Source of the DNA: Flammulina velutipes | Lineage: Eukaryota; Basidiomycota; Agaricomycetes; Agaricales; Physalacriaceae | DNA: 64,000 bases | Direction of reading: 5' to 3' | Assembly (NCBI GenBank): GCA_011800155.1 | Contig: CM022370.1 | Span: 1,302,001-1,366,000, forward strand | In this document: positions 11,602 to 22,961 of the stretch, piece after piece | Numbering within the stretch: position 1 is the first letter of the stretch | Layout of the letters: every line of letters begins with the position of its first letter | Translations under genes and position numbers: made by a program | Notes under the pieces: model-generated | What the model was told of the DNA's origin: nothing | Seen by the model: only the letters and a program-made list of their open reading frames with translations | Database searches by the model: none

Positions 11602-12011
11602 ATGTGCAATCTCCACACGTGTGTACCATTCGCGTCTGATAGAAGCGTCATCTGACCCTTCCTTTGCCTTTCAGAGCTGGCATAAAGTACGGTTGTGGCC
11701 ATTATGTCAAGGTACTTTGGCGCGATGTCTCTCGGGGATCCCGACTTACGCGCTCCTTGTAGACAGAGACCCTTGGCCAGGTCGATTGTAACAACAAGAA
11801 CTGCATCTACTCGTCCCGCCATCCCACTCAGAGCAGAAGCCACCACTGTGATGACATGGGCTGCAAGCGGGTGAGCTTCTTTTTGATCCGTCGTCAACTA
11901 TGACTCATCGTCGGACAGTACTTGGGCCCCGACCGCAGCGAAACCATCCGCCAGACAACGACCCAGTACTGCACGCAGTGCCACAACTTTTACCGACAGA
12001 ATCAGCACTGA
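11602..12011 (+). CDS. Small eight-cysteine protein, 84 residues, function unknown
   Basis: Four exons (11602-11618, 11675-11711, 11763-11870, 11919-12011) total 255 bases and join in frame to an 84-residue protein with no signal peptide. It has Cys at 2, 13, 27, 32, 47, 52, 72 and 75. The visible pairs are CNNKNC, CDDMGC and CTQC, plus GCGHYVK and SSRHP motifs. The pattern resembles a family of short hypothetical basidiomycete proteins that probably bind zinc, but I know of no assigned function. Each single exon is too short to stand out as an open frame. An overlapping minus-strand frame (11577-11897) is a shadow. A TATA-like element lies 94 bases upstream. Confidence 0.75.
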
Positions 12012-12272
12012 TCCCGGTCTCCCTCTCCATACTCCGCATTGACCTTGATCATTGCCCCCGTCTCCCATCCCGTTGCTTGTCGATCAGCATCTATCTTAGA
12101 TCCATCTTTTAACGTACTTAACTACATTTGTCACTTCTGCTCTGCATGCACTGCTATCATAGTCACTACCTTATCTATCAGACCTCAGCTGTCGTTGTAC
12201 CATATCCACGCGTTTTATCAGCCACATATTTATTGTACTCGCCCACAGCGCGTATATAATCTGTCAAATCCT

Positions 12273-14243
12273 TTACCATTTGACTGCGAGCCCGATAACT
12301 TCGTCCTCTACAGCTCGGTACTGCGTGCGTAGTGGGTTCTCTATACTACCCCGAGAAAGCTCTCCCGTAATCTCCAATGCAAGCGACTCTATTACCCCCT
12401 GCTTCGCAGTGTTCCCTGTCGCCTCCACAGACGCCCACGATGTAGCTCCATTAGTAGGCCACAAGGTTGGTGAACCCTCCCAATACGTCTCTTCGACTCT
12501 CTTCGTCCACTCTTTGTTTCCCCATCTAGCACCCTGTAACTCCACGCCTGCATCGCCCCAGTCCCGCGTAAAACCTTCCTCATCTTTGTCCTTCGTTATG
12601 TCCGGTGGCGCTTTCAGCTGACCGCCACCATTCACGCATCCCCCAGGACACGCCATCACTTCCACGTAATCGTAAGATCGATCTTTGATGTCGTCGGAGC
12701 CGCCTGCTTTGCCTGGTCTTCGTTTAACGACTGCGCCACGACGAGTACCCGCCAACCGCCCTGCGGCACCGACGCCACGCACTCCCTTATCCTTCCCAAC
12801 CTTCCGCACAATATTTTGCAAATTTCGGAATCCGTAACACTTTGCTCCCTTGAACACCACATCACCCTCTGCGCTCTCTCTCCGCAATACAAATTCTTCG
12901 TAGTCGGCGTTTCGTACTTGCTTCACCGATAGAAACAAGGGTACGGGCGAGGCAATCGAGATGTGTGACATTATAGAATACAGATATGATCCAGACGACG
13001 ACCCGGTGTGATTCAATAGTTCGGGGAGTACAGTTGCTGTGGGCAAGTCCATGTGCTGGCTCGGAGACAGTGCGTCTGCTGGAGCAGAGATGTCCCATCC
13101 TCGCTCCTTCATCATGAGTTCGAGCTCGCCAGTGGTGATTACACAGTCCACATCGCGTGACGAATACAGCTCGTTGTAAAAGTCGCTGCGAGATGCTTCC
13201 AACTTCTTGTCGTAACATGGCATGACCGAAACATGGTAGATTTCGTGAGGCCTGTACGTGAAATAGAATAAAAGTCCAATTCTGAAAAGAACTTCTAACA
13301 AGACGTACAATTTACCCCATTGCTTTCCCATCCACGTCTTCACAATTGTGCCCATGACTTGCTGTGGACTCTTGGTGCGCGCGATGAAGGGAAGCATTTC
13401 GGAATGGGCCTTTTCCGCATAGCAGATCCACCCTGGACATGCGCTGGCGAGCATGGGTAACTGCTGGCCGGTATCCTGTCCGTCGCTGGCGGACACGGCG
13501 GCCTTACTTCGTTCCAAGAATTCATTCACATGTTCACGTAAAGCGAGATGCCTCGCGAACGTCGTATCATACACATGCGCCACACCCCATTTGTGTTCGA
13601 AGAAGGTTTGGATGCGGCGAAGTATTTCGTGTGGTAGTACCCGTGACTGCGAAGATGCCGACAACGATGCAGCAAGCGAGGCTAAGGACTGTGGTGCGAT
13701 AGAGATAACAGGCACCCTCCTCTCGTCGCAATTTTCCGAGGTGGCTAGGATGGAGTCCAGAACACTCAGAACCTCGATGTGAGACTGCATGGTGATTAGG
13801 ACAGACTCAGCCGATGTGATACAGCCGCTAGGAAGGAACGGAGCTAAGTGAAGATTTAATAGAATAGATCTGAGGAAACCATACCTGCACGCGAGGCAGT
13901 CATTCAGGTTGATTTGTGCTTGCTCAAGCTTCCGACCAGTATTCGAACGTTTGTCGTGAAGACCGGTGAGACCGTCGGTAGAGACTTCATAGTAAGCACC
14001 ATTTAGATCGACTTTGATCTCTGTCTAATTCGCATGAGTACCTAAACAATTTTGCGCCAAGTTTCACTGACAGACGCTGCTCCTTTGTCCTCTTCAGGCA
14101 AGGGATTAGTTTGTTCGACAGGTTTGATGCAAGCCTGGGAAGGGCCAATGAAATCATTCAAATCCGTTAATGTCTGTTTCCGAGATTAGTGGTCAATTGA
14201 ATACACTAAGAACGACACGAACGAGAGCGCCAGAAAAGGCCAT
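12273..14243 (-). CDS. NAR1: Cytosolic Fe-S cluster assembly factor NAR1
   Basis: Iron-only-hydrogenase-like protein of the CIA pathway. It hands Fe-S clusters to cytosolic and nuclear apoproteins through the CIA targeting complex. The ATG is at 14241-14243; after one intron the start reads MAFSGALTLTDLNDFIGPSQ. An N-terminal cluster motif follows (DCLACSGC, split by an intron near 13862-13910). The body contains VPVISIAPQSLASLA, LASACPGWICYAEK and SVMPCYDKKLEASR, and the C-terminal cluster motif is CPGGCVNGGGQ. It ends EVIGLAVKW, so the last residue is Trp; a C-terminal Trp is a known recognition feature for the CIA targeting machinery. It converges with the small Cys-rich gene, with 261 bases between the stops. 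Confidence 0.96.
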
Positions 14244-15409
14244 GGCAGTGATGAATAAGGTGCAGTAATTTGTGATCGGACAGTGATCGGACCTTCGGCT
14301 ATACACCCACGTGTTTTGATCAACCAATGACATCGCTGGGAAACCCACTCTGTTGACTACGTATGCGTCATGCCATTCAACGCCACTTACGCCACACTAA
14401 CAAATATCAACATCCCAAGCTCAAAAATGTGGCAACAAACTTGTGTAAAATGGCAGATGACATCTGTTCTTCATATACCGGTCATCATTCTTTCAGACGG
14501 CACGTTTTCTTAATTCCGAGGACCGGGAAAGGTGAAAAGACTTGGGTTCTCCCAATGGTCTTAGCCAATCTCAGACTGTAAGATGGTCTCGATAGATGTG
14601 GGGAATAAAACTGGCACCAGGGTAACGCTTCTAATTTACTGTTGGAAGTCCGAAAGAATCTTGACATACAGTGCCGGTACCTCCTCTTGACGGCACATCG
14701 TTTACTTGTAGGCGCTTAGAAACCAGTAATGGAATCGGCGTAATGATAGGGTATACATCGGAGCGCCTAAATCTAATACAACACGTTACAGATGGTGGCG
14801 CGCGCCTCGCTACGCCACGGTTCCTTTCGAAGGTCAACAGCCAAGGGGATCTTCTCATGCATCGTGTCTTTATTTTGACCGGTTCGACCCACAAGGGGGC
14901 GGAGTGGGCTGTTCTAGACATCTTATAGGGCACATGCAGGCTTTGACAATCAGCGACAACCTAATCCAGTTTAGTATACTAGTTTCCGTCGTACGGACGG
15001 TCGTATTTGGACTAGCATGGTCTTCGGTTCTATATCATCATTGGCCTCGTCATAAGAGTAGCGAAGATTGATGCTTCCCAGAGACTGGAACCGTGTCCTT
15101 GCTCCCATCTCAAATCCGAGGGCGCGACGATCCTATTCCGCCTCTCAGGCTTTTAACACGTCCCATACTCCAACTGCAAGCGGGCCCCACCGGCCTACGG
15201 TTCAACTATGTAGTCAAATACTCATCCATCACTATCTTGCAAGTATGTATTATCGTTGCGGGTTCCCATCACGCTTGAACGAAGTCTGCAGGGATTGAAC
15301 GGGTCACAATTATTGCGTTCCCCTCATACTAGGAGCTTGAGAACATAACGTCAAATGAATCCGATTGTGGGTTTGTAAATATAGGCTAGTAGGCGAGAAC
15401 TCACGATGA
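14244..15409. other. Intergenic region, nothing recognised
   Basis: A 1.17-kb stretch upstream of NAR1 and downstream of the PL14-like gene. Several short frames overlap on both strands (for example 14631-14933 minus and 14671-14928 plus), and none resembles a known protein. I found no tRNA fold; a GGTTCGACCC at about 14880 lacks the flanking stem pairing. Confidence 0.5.
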
Positions 15410-16693
15410 TCATCGAGACAGCAGGGAGCGAACACCAACAAAGCAGAGTAAGGAAACTATAGTCGGGAACAGTAGGAACTTAGTCGGTAGTGACATGCGT
15501 AACGACTTCGCGGCGCTGACATCCAGGTTGGATGGAGCCAATCCACCCCAGAGACTGATGTTACGAAAATAAGTATGTGTGGTTTGTGGTGTGGCCCAGC
15601 TATCATCGGCACCTAATGGTTTTGTCAGTGGCTGGATGGACCCGAATTTGATTCATGCGCACCTCCAAAAAAAGTTCTTGAATATGGTTAACGGACGTCT
15701 CTCCGCAAGAAAAAGTAGCACTTACGAGAAATAGAGTCCATTCGCGTTCAGGTTTTCAGTGGTACGGAGTTGTAGATTTGATTGGGAGATAACCAGGAGT
15801 CCGTTGTAGCTAAGAACATGGTGAATATTATTTCAACTCCTTCTTGAACGGACGGCTTACTATAGCTGTACGTTCCCATTCGCGACGTCAACAGGCTCGT
15901 TTAGCTGAACTAACATCGTGACAGTGTTCCACCTGCCGAGTAAAATATTAGGACATAGGGCGAAAAGAGCTCACGTACCTGCCGCTATCAAAGAAGAAAG
16001 CACCTCTGGAGACACTGACTCCATAGTCGGAGTTACAGACGATACTCCGGGCGTCGCACAGTCCATTGGGCGTGGGGATATACGCATAAACTATCCTATT
16101 CGTGAGAAGGTTGAACGAAGAGAAGCGAAGTGAGGCAACGTACTCTCAGCACTTCCCTCGGAGCGCCACATCACTCTGACACTGAAGCAGTCTTCCCCAG
16201 TAGGTTGGCTCCCTCCGCTACACCCCGTGGTATTGCTACCACCCCGTATTCCCGGTAGCTTGCCTCCCTTCACCCAATCAAAGCCTGCTTCAAAGGCGAG
16301 TTCGTACGAGAGCATCATCGATCGGAAAGGCGAGCCGACAGAGCTATTCCAGAGGTTCTCGAACTGGGCGCCACCAGTATCGTGCGAATAGCTTCCCTGA
16401 GGATAGGTAACTTGTAGAACAGGAGATTCCGACAAATAGGCGGACGAAGAAAATGGATCGCTCGTGAACTGCAGGTCCTCCGGCTGGGATTGAACACGGC
16501 CTTTGCTGAGTGACCATTGAGAGACGAGGAAATCTTCTGTATTGCTAACGCCTAGAGTCGAGACAGGAAAAGGCAACACAGTGCTCGTCGTAAGCGAGTA
16601 TCTGGAAGCGAGTTCAGCCGGAGATGCTATGAAAGACGCTACAGGCCGAGATAGAAACCCAGAGGCAAGCGCGACGTAGTACAGAACGAACAT
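15410..16693 (-). CDS. Secreted polysaccharide lyase, PL14-like, with C-terminal hydrophobic segment
   Basis: Predicted extracellular polyuronate lyase. The ATG at 16691-16693 begins a signal peptide (MFVLYYVALASGFLSRPVAS). The core contains FEAGFDWVKGGKLPGIRGG, a CSGG loop, DCFSVRVMWRSEG, AYIPTPNGLCDARSIVCNSD, YGVSVSRGAFFFDSG and VTMLVQLNEP. Then come VQLYYNGLLVISQ and the closing strand TYFRNISLWGG. These match the fungal proteins annotated as polysaccharide lyase 14. The end carries KFLLFPTIVSLLCFVGV followed by RSLLSR, which suggests a membrane anchor. At least four introns interrupt the gene. The substrate is not certain; alginate-like or glucuronan-like polymers are candidates. It starts 116 bases from the divergent transporter gene. 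Confidence 0.78.
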
Positions 16694-16809
16694 AGTTCGG
16701 GATTTGCCGAGTGCATCTGATGCGCACAGTATTGATTCCACGTGCCAGAATTCGTGTCTCCTCCATGCTCTCATCGTAACTGGCTTTCTCTAATTTATCT
16801 GGTCCCAAA

Positions 16810-18855
16810 ATGTTCAGTCAATCCGTGCGCGCAAATGGTCGAGGCAGCGCCGAAGCCAATGAGCCTCTTCTTGGCTCGCGGGAAGACTTGGCAGACGATG
16901 AAGACAATGTCGTATTCTCTCTCGACGACGATTCAGAGGACGACGGTAGTAACGACGCATCTGCAATTCCGCCAGCGGCGAATAAACAGAATGTACGGTT
17001 CCATGAAACTGTCCAGGTCTTTGCGCCTATGAGGTCCTTGGTAGCGAGTCGCGAAGCAGGTGTGTATGTGACGGATGTTCAATACTTTCTAGGAATGCTG
17101 AAAGGTGTGTAGAGTTTGATCTGGACTCCGACGAACTCGACGACGACGACGTGGATGTTCCGGTACAAACTCGAGCTGGACACGTTGATAGCTCAATGCC
17201 CTTGCTTGTCGGTTTACTGGCCTCTTCATCACGGCGAAGTATGGAAGGGCCTATCCCATTAACCGAGGACGGGCATCTTCACCGTGGTGATATAGATCTA
17301 GAGGAACTAGCAGCTAAGCCATCTGCAGGCGGAGGCTTAATAGATTCCATTGCGAATATGGCCAATTCAATCCTTGGCGCTGGGATAATTGGTATGTCGC
17401 GTTTCCCATCTATATTTGTCTCTAATCTCTAACGTTTACGATAGGTCTCCCTTATGCCATAAGCCAGGCAGGTTTCTTCACGGGAATCTTCCTACTCGTA
17501 ATGTTATGCGGAGTGACAGACTGGACAATTCGTCTCATTGTGATAAATGCAAAACTAAGCGGTGGACACTCATATATCGACATCATGGATCATTGTTTCG
17601 GCTCAAGTGGCCGTGCTGCAGTCTCTTTCTTCCAGTTCTCGTTCGCTTTTGGAGGTACGCAGCCCCTTGGGTCACTGTAATCTATACATAATATCCCTCA
17701 GGAATGTGTGCTTTCGGGATCATTATTGGCGATACCATTCCCCACGTCGTCCGCTCGATATTTCCTACTCTGCAGGCGCAACCCATTCTATCGATATTCG
17801 CCAACCGACAATTCATAATAGCTCTCTGTACAATTTGTGTTTCCTACCCTTTGTCGTTGTACCGCGACATCCACAAACTATCCCGTGCTTCTGGCCTGGC
17901 GCTTATCGGGATGATTATCATCGTCATCTCAGTGTTGATTGAGGGCCCAAAAGTCTCCTCCGAGTTGAAGGGCGATCCCACCAAGAGGTTCTCTATCTTA
18001 GGAGACGGCGTCTTCCAGGCCATAGGAGTTATCAGCTTTGCTTTTGGTAAGTCCACGTCTGTGTGCCGTTGCGGATCGCTAATGTAACCACTAGTCTGTC
18101 ATCACAACTCCTTGTTGATTTACGGTAGCTTGAAGACGCCCACACTTGACCGATTCGCTCAAGTCACACACATATCGACTCTCCTCTCACTTGTCGCATG
18201 TTCTACATTGGCGATCTCTTCTTACGCCGTCTTCACCGACAAAACCAAGGGCAACATCTTGAACAACTTCTCTCCTGTCGGTGAACATGCAGTTGAAATG
18301 TCTGTATTCTCTAACGCCTAGTAGCATGACACCTTGATCAATGTCGCCCGCTTCTGCTTTGGGTTGAATATGTTCACTACCCTTCCTCTGGAACTCTTCG
18401 TCTGTCGAGAGGTACAACTTCAATGATATAATCCTATACATCTCTTCTAACCACACAGTAGGTGATAGAACAATACTTCTTCTCGCACGAATCCTTCAGT
18501 CAGCAACGACATTTGTTCTTTACGACCGTGATACTGTGTTCTTCGATGTTGGGTAAGTCACTGCGTTGTATTGATTGCCTTTTAACACTGAATTGTTCAA
18601 ACAGTCGCTCTAATAACGTGTGATCTGGGCGTCATGTTAGAGATCACTGGTGGCATCTCCGCAACTGCGCTCGCTTTCATCTTTCCAGCTGCCTGTTATT
18701 TCAAGTTGCTTGGCGATGAGGTTCCTTGGACAAGCCGCAAAAAACTCCCAGCAGTGTTATGTGTCGCGTTTGGAGTAGTCGTCATGGTCATTTCGCTGGC
18801 TCTTGCATTGGCAAAATCATGGACACAGGAGGGGAGTGCAAAAATATGTGTATGA
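16810..18855 (+). CDS. Vacuolar amino-acid transporter (AVT/SLC38 group)
   Basis: Amino acid/auxin permease family transporter. After an acidic N-terminal tail of about 150 residues (ANEPLLGSREDLADDEDN, DSDELDDDDVDVPV) comes the first membrane helix with GLIDSIANMANSILGAGIIG, a hallmark of the family. Further segments include GFFTGIFLLVMLCGVTDWTI, AGVISFAF-type helices, FALCTICVSYPLSLYR and LLSLVACSTLAISSYAVF. The loop DTLINVARFCFGLNMFTTLP and the last helices VMLEITGGISATALAFIFP and VAFGVVVMVISLALALAK follow. The exons join at short introns. The closest known groups are yeast Avt5/6/7 and animal SLC38. The direction and substrate are inferred only from the family. Confidence 0.9.
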
Positions 18856-19013
18856 CACGCCACTGCGGACTCTCGGAAAGGACTTGTAACATTGTAGATT
18901 TGGTTTTTGCTCTCAACTACTTTAGGAGATACGTCTCCACGTCTAATATTGATACATTGAACTAGTATAAGCAAGCGGTTTGGTGCATAGATGTCTGATT
19001 TCCCTACTAGTTT

Positions 19014-20841
19014 CTAAGATCGACTCACAGCTTTTTGGAGTCCTTTCACTTCGTCTAGTTTCTCGATTCTGCAACCTTTCGCCAGGCTCTCCGAAGCAGA
19101 GAGCGGAGAGACGCCCGGATAATTGGCCCAAACGTGTTCTACACGATGTACAGGTGGCTGTGGGTCGGCGTCGACGGGGTCCAGTACGAGAAGCCAGATG
19201 GCATCGTAACCCCCAGCTATCATGATTTCGATTTCAATCATCTTATCGGATTCGGGACAAAAACTTACCACCGGGTACTCCTCCGCCAACAACACCAGCT
19301 TGGGATATGCAAGTGTCGAGAAGCTTGGTTTGGCCGTCTGGCTCTATGGGTACGCCGGCGAGATTTCCCATTTCGCGCATCTGGGCTCGGATGGACTATG
19401 TCACAGTCAGCCGAGTGAGTCTTGTTCAATGTTGGAGTCTACCTGGGAAATGGTATGGGCTTCAAGGAAAGCCTCCATGATGACCAGCTGCTCGCTTGGT
19501 GTGTTTGGGTTGGCGGTCCACTGGATTAGAACAATTAGACAAACAAGGATTGAGATAAACACGAAGACTTGCTTGTAGGTGATGAAGGGTAGAGATGTAC
19601 TGGACAGCACTAGTGTAGCTATTTTCGTGCGCGCGATATAGTTGAGAGAGCCGGCTGAGAACGACGGCGAGGGACTGGTTCGTCTTGTCCAGAGCAGTCC
19701 ACACGACATTAGCTACTAACGATCAGATTTACTGCAACATTCTGCAATTGAGATGCGTACCTCTTTCGCTGTCTTCCTTGCGCCATTTGAGGACTTTTCC
19801 GACGAGAGACGGAGTGTCGCTTCCGGCATCGACGTCAGCGAGCATTATCCTGGTTAGCGGAGGTAGTTGAAAGGGCTCTATGCGGTAGTTCCATGCAGAA
19901 TTGGAGGGCGAGAGGATCGGACGAAGGGCGATGGTTGATGTCTGTAAATCGTGAGATTCTGAGACGACCTCGGATCGTGCGTCAACCATACCGCATCGTC
20001 GTTCATCAACTCCTTGAGAACATCCGGATCGAAACGTGTATAGAGGTGGCTCCCAAATACGGCCGCAGACACATCGAATCCGCTGCCAACCTTGCCCTGC
20101 GCCAAACAATGCACATACTGCGCCAGATTGTGTGCTAACCGACGGCCGTCGGTGTTGATATCTGAGAACGATGCGGCCGGAATGGTGTTTGTGTGCAGGA
20201 GCAGGGCAGAAACGAGAGACGTGATGAGCGACGCAGAGGACCCCATGCCCGTCTTGTGGACGTCAGACAGCTTCACGCCGGTGGCAGCGAACGGCTCGAT
20301 GGCCTCCAACGACTTCAGCGTACGTGGTAGATTTAGGGATTCTAGCTGAGGTCCATTAGATATCTTGTCATCGAATACAATACCAGCAATACCTTGGCCC
20401 TCTGTGAGTAAAAGTCATTGTCGCCGGCGATGGCGATATCGAGACCTTGAGCGAGGGTGTCCTGCAGCGATTGCGCGCCAGTTACTTCGTGGGCCAGAGT
20501 TAGAGTTTTCTTGAGGGCCAGAAACACGAATTTGTTCTTGCTCGTGCTGGCATAGCGTTCAGCATCGAGACAAGGATAGCGTCTGCTACTCACTTGTCCG
20601 GATGCTCCTCAACGTTGACGGCCTCGTTGTTGACTGCGATGGTATATTTCCATGTCGCGTCGTTGAATTGAGGCGACCGGACTTGGATGCAGTTGGATCC
20701 CAGAGATCGCTCGTCAGCGATGACCGTGTAGAACCGCGACGACGCAGAGACAACGACGCCAGAGTAGGCCGGGTCCAAAACGAGATACCCGCCGGCAATG
20801 AGTACCTTGCCCGATGCAGAGACGACAGTGGCCATAATCAT
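19014..20841 (-). CDS. ERG8: Phosphomevalonate kinase
   Basis: GHMP kinase that converts mevalonate-5-phosphate to mevalonate diphosphate in isoprenoid and ergosterol synthesis. The ATG is at 20839-20841; a second in-frame ATG follows two codons later. The N-terminus reads VVSASGKVLIAGGYLVLDP. The GHMP glycine/serine loop is KTGMGSSASLITSLVSAL near 20205-20262, and GKVGSGFDVSAAVFGSHLY follows. The C-terminal exons give GVPIEPDGQTKLLDTC, VVGGGVPG and, after an intron, AGGYDAIWLLVLD, which carries the conserved C-terminal GHMP motif. A TATA-like element lies about 30 bases upstream of the start. It is followed downstream by the convergent transporter stop at 18855. Confidence 0.95.
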
Positions 20842-20867
20842 TTACTGAGCAAGAAACCAGGACAAGC

Positions 20868-20874
20868 CTTTATA
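20868..20874 (-). promoter_or_regulatory. TATA-box candidate for ERG8
   Basis: TATAAAG on the minus strand, about 27 bases before the first ATG at 20841. That would give a very short leader, or use of the second ATG at 20835. Confidence 0.35.
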
Positions 20875-20977
20875 CGAACAAGCCCCGAGTGAGTGTCGCA
20901 GATCGTACAAAGCGAAAAGCGAGCCTCCGTCTATTCACTTAATTTCACGGCCGGCGTTGATCACAAAAAGTATACAT

Positions 20978-22459
20978 TTATCGTCCTCCCCTCTCGAACC
21001 ATTCCTTCTGCTTCCCGCACGTAGCATTCGTACACCCAGGACACCGCAAACCCAATTGAATGCTCGAAGGTCCACTCTTACCCTCAGACAGCTGGCGTAA
21101 ATGATCCGCTGCAATGTCCGCTAGTGCGCGTATAAACACTGGAGACTCATTCAGTGATTCCGCACGGTGCACCTCGATTCCGTGCTGCAACACGCGTTAG
21201 CCATCAGAATCGTACTTGAGGATCACAGAACTTGCCTCTCGCGCCTCTTTTGCATACTCTAAATCTAGCTCATAGAGAGTTTCTATGTGGTCGCTCGTAA
21301 ACGCAATGGGAACCAGCACTACCTGCTTCTTTCCCAACCGCGATAGTCCTTTGAGAGCGTCGTTGGTCTGCATACCCATCCACGCAGATGGTCCGACCTG
21401 TGACTGCCACACAAGTCGGTAAGGGTTGGAGTGACCCAGACGATCCATGACTCTGGAGACAGTGGCAGACACCTCCATGACATATGGATCGCCACGGTTT
21501 ATGACCGACATGGGAAGCGAATGGGCCGAAAAGAGTATAACGGTCTCTTGTCGCGTCGACTCGGAAAACTTTGCCAACGCGGCTTCCACATTTTGAGCTA
21601 CTGCCTGCACAGAATGAGCGAGTGAACATGCACAGGAGAAATCCATCTACCTCAATAAAACCAGAATGTGTCCCCCATCTGTCGATCACGCTCCATTCTA
21701 TGCCCGCGAATTCTTCTTGTTTTCGGTAGATATCATTCAGACTGCTGCCCGTGGTACTGCAGCTGTACTGGGGATATTGGGTGAACGCGATGGCGCGTTT
21801 GACGCCGTCTTCCTTCATCTGGCGCGCCGTCTCGGATGCAAGGGGATTGGCGTAACGGAAGGCAACATATGCCTTGTGAGGTGCTGTTTCCGGGTGAAGT
21901 TCGTCCAAGAGCTTGACCATCCCTTCGCCCTGGAAACGTGTGTACCGTAATATGGGCGAGCCTCCTCCAATGGCTGCATACTGGGCTTCGATCTGTGGCG
22001 TCCGTCTCCGGGCAATATAAGAAGCAAGGTACTTTTGGAAAGGAAGGGGAATGAGGTCGCCATCCAGAAAGAGATTTTTTAAAAAGTCATGAGTTTCTGC
22101 GACCTAACGAGAAGGGAGTTGAGTTGAGTTGAGGAGGAAGGTAGTCTGGAACCCACGGTTGACGGTCCGCCCATGTTAAGCATTACCACAGCTGTATAAC
22201 CTTCAGTCCAAAGCCGTTTTCTACAGTCCAAAGCCCGAATTACCTGTAGGACTGGCAGGCTATAAGCTACGAACGCAAAGACACTGTTGTTGTGAAAACA
22301 TACCTCTTGCCCGCTGGCGGTCCTCGCTGAAGCGTCGCGTACGACCGCGTTAACGCACGCGACGAAACACTTGTTCTCAAGGAATTCATCGCAGATGAAC
22401 GTCGCCGTTGTAATTAAAAAGAGTGTAGTGCTGGCAAGATGCCTGAATGCGCGCGTCAT
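20978..22459 (-). CDS. HEM15: Ferrochelatase (protoheme ferro-lyase)
   Basis: Mitochondrial inner-membrane enzyme that inserts Fe2+ into protoporphyrin IX. The ATG at 22457-22459 starts a presequence ([14 protein letters not shown]). The mature part begins [14 protein letters not shown]. Downstream exons include [40 protein letters not shown] and [16 protein letters not shown]. The block [21 protein letters not shown] holds the conserved His, and [18 protein letters not shown] and [20 protein letters not shown] follow. The tail CPGCTNATC gives C-x2-C-x4-C spacing like the [2Fe-2S] ligands of human ferrochelatase, which S. cerevisiae Hem15 lacks. The stop is at 20978-20980. The exact N-terminal exon junctions between about 22205 and 22310 are uncertain. 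Confidence 0.95.
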
Positions 22460-22961
22460 CGTGTCAGCATGAAATCGAATGCTCGGACTCGTCTACCCGA
22501 CGTTCCGCTGTTAGCGCGACCAATCACGTTCCGATTAATAGATTGGACTGGAGGATAATTATCATGATATTCTAGGTAACACAGAGAGTAAAAAATGTAT
22601 TCCATACACGAAGGGAAGTGAGATATGGCTGCTAAGTACGTTCCATAGTTAGGTGATGGGCGCCATACGTTAACGCCTCAACAGTCACCAGTAATGACGC
22701 AAACAAGGACGAGCAAGAGTTGCAAAGAAAAGGCCTTCTTCTAAAATGAATATTTATTCCCAGGTATAGTGCATCTATAAGTGGTGTCAATGTGAGGTAT
22801 AAAAAAGATGTATGCGACTCACGATATAAAGTAGTGTGACAATCCAAGGTTACATAGACTAAGTCATGCTCCCATAGATACTAAGAATACAGATATGGCG
22901 TAAAAAGAGTACATGACAATGCAAGTCTAGCTGCGTGACACGGTGTACATCAACGTCCGAG
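22460..22961. other. Spacer between HEM15 start and TBC gene stop
   Basis: About 500 bases that hold the HEM15 promoter and the 3' end of the TBC gene. No coding frame is supported. Confidence 0.5.

Noticed and set aside
11577..11897. Minus-strand 106-residue frame.
   Set aside because: It overlaps the exons of the Cys-rich gene on the plus strand, which join exactly in frame.
14870..14895. GGTTCGACCC box resembling a tRNA B box.
   Set aside because: No flanking TPsiC stem pairing and no A box at the right distance.
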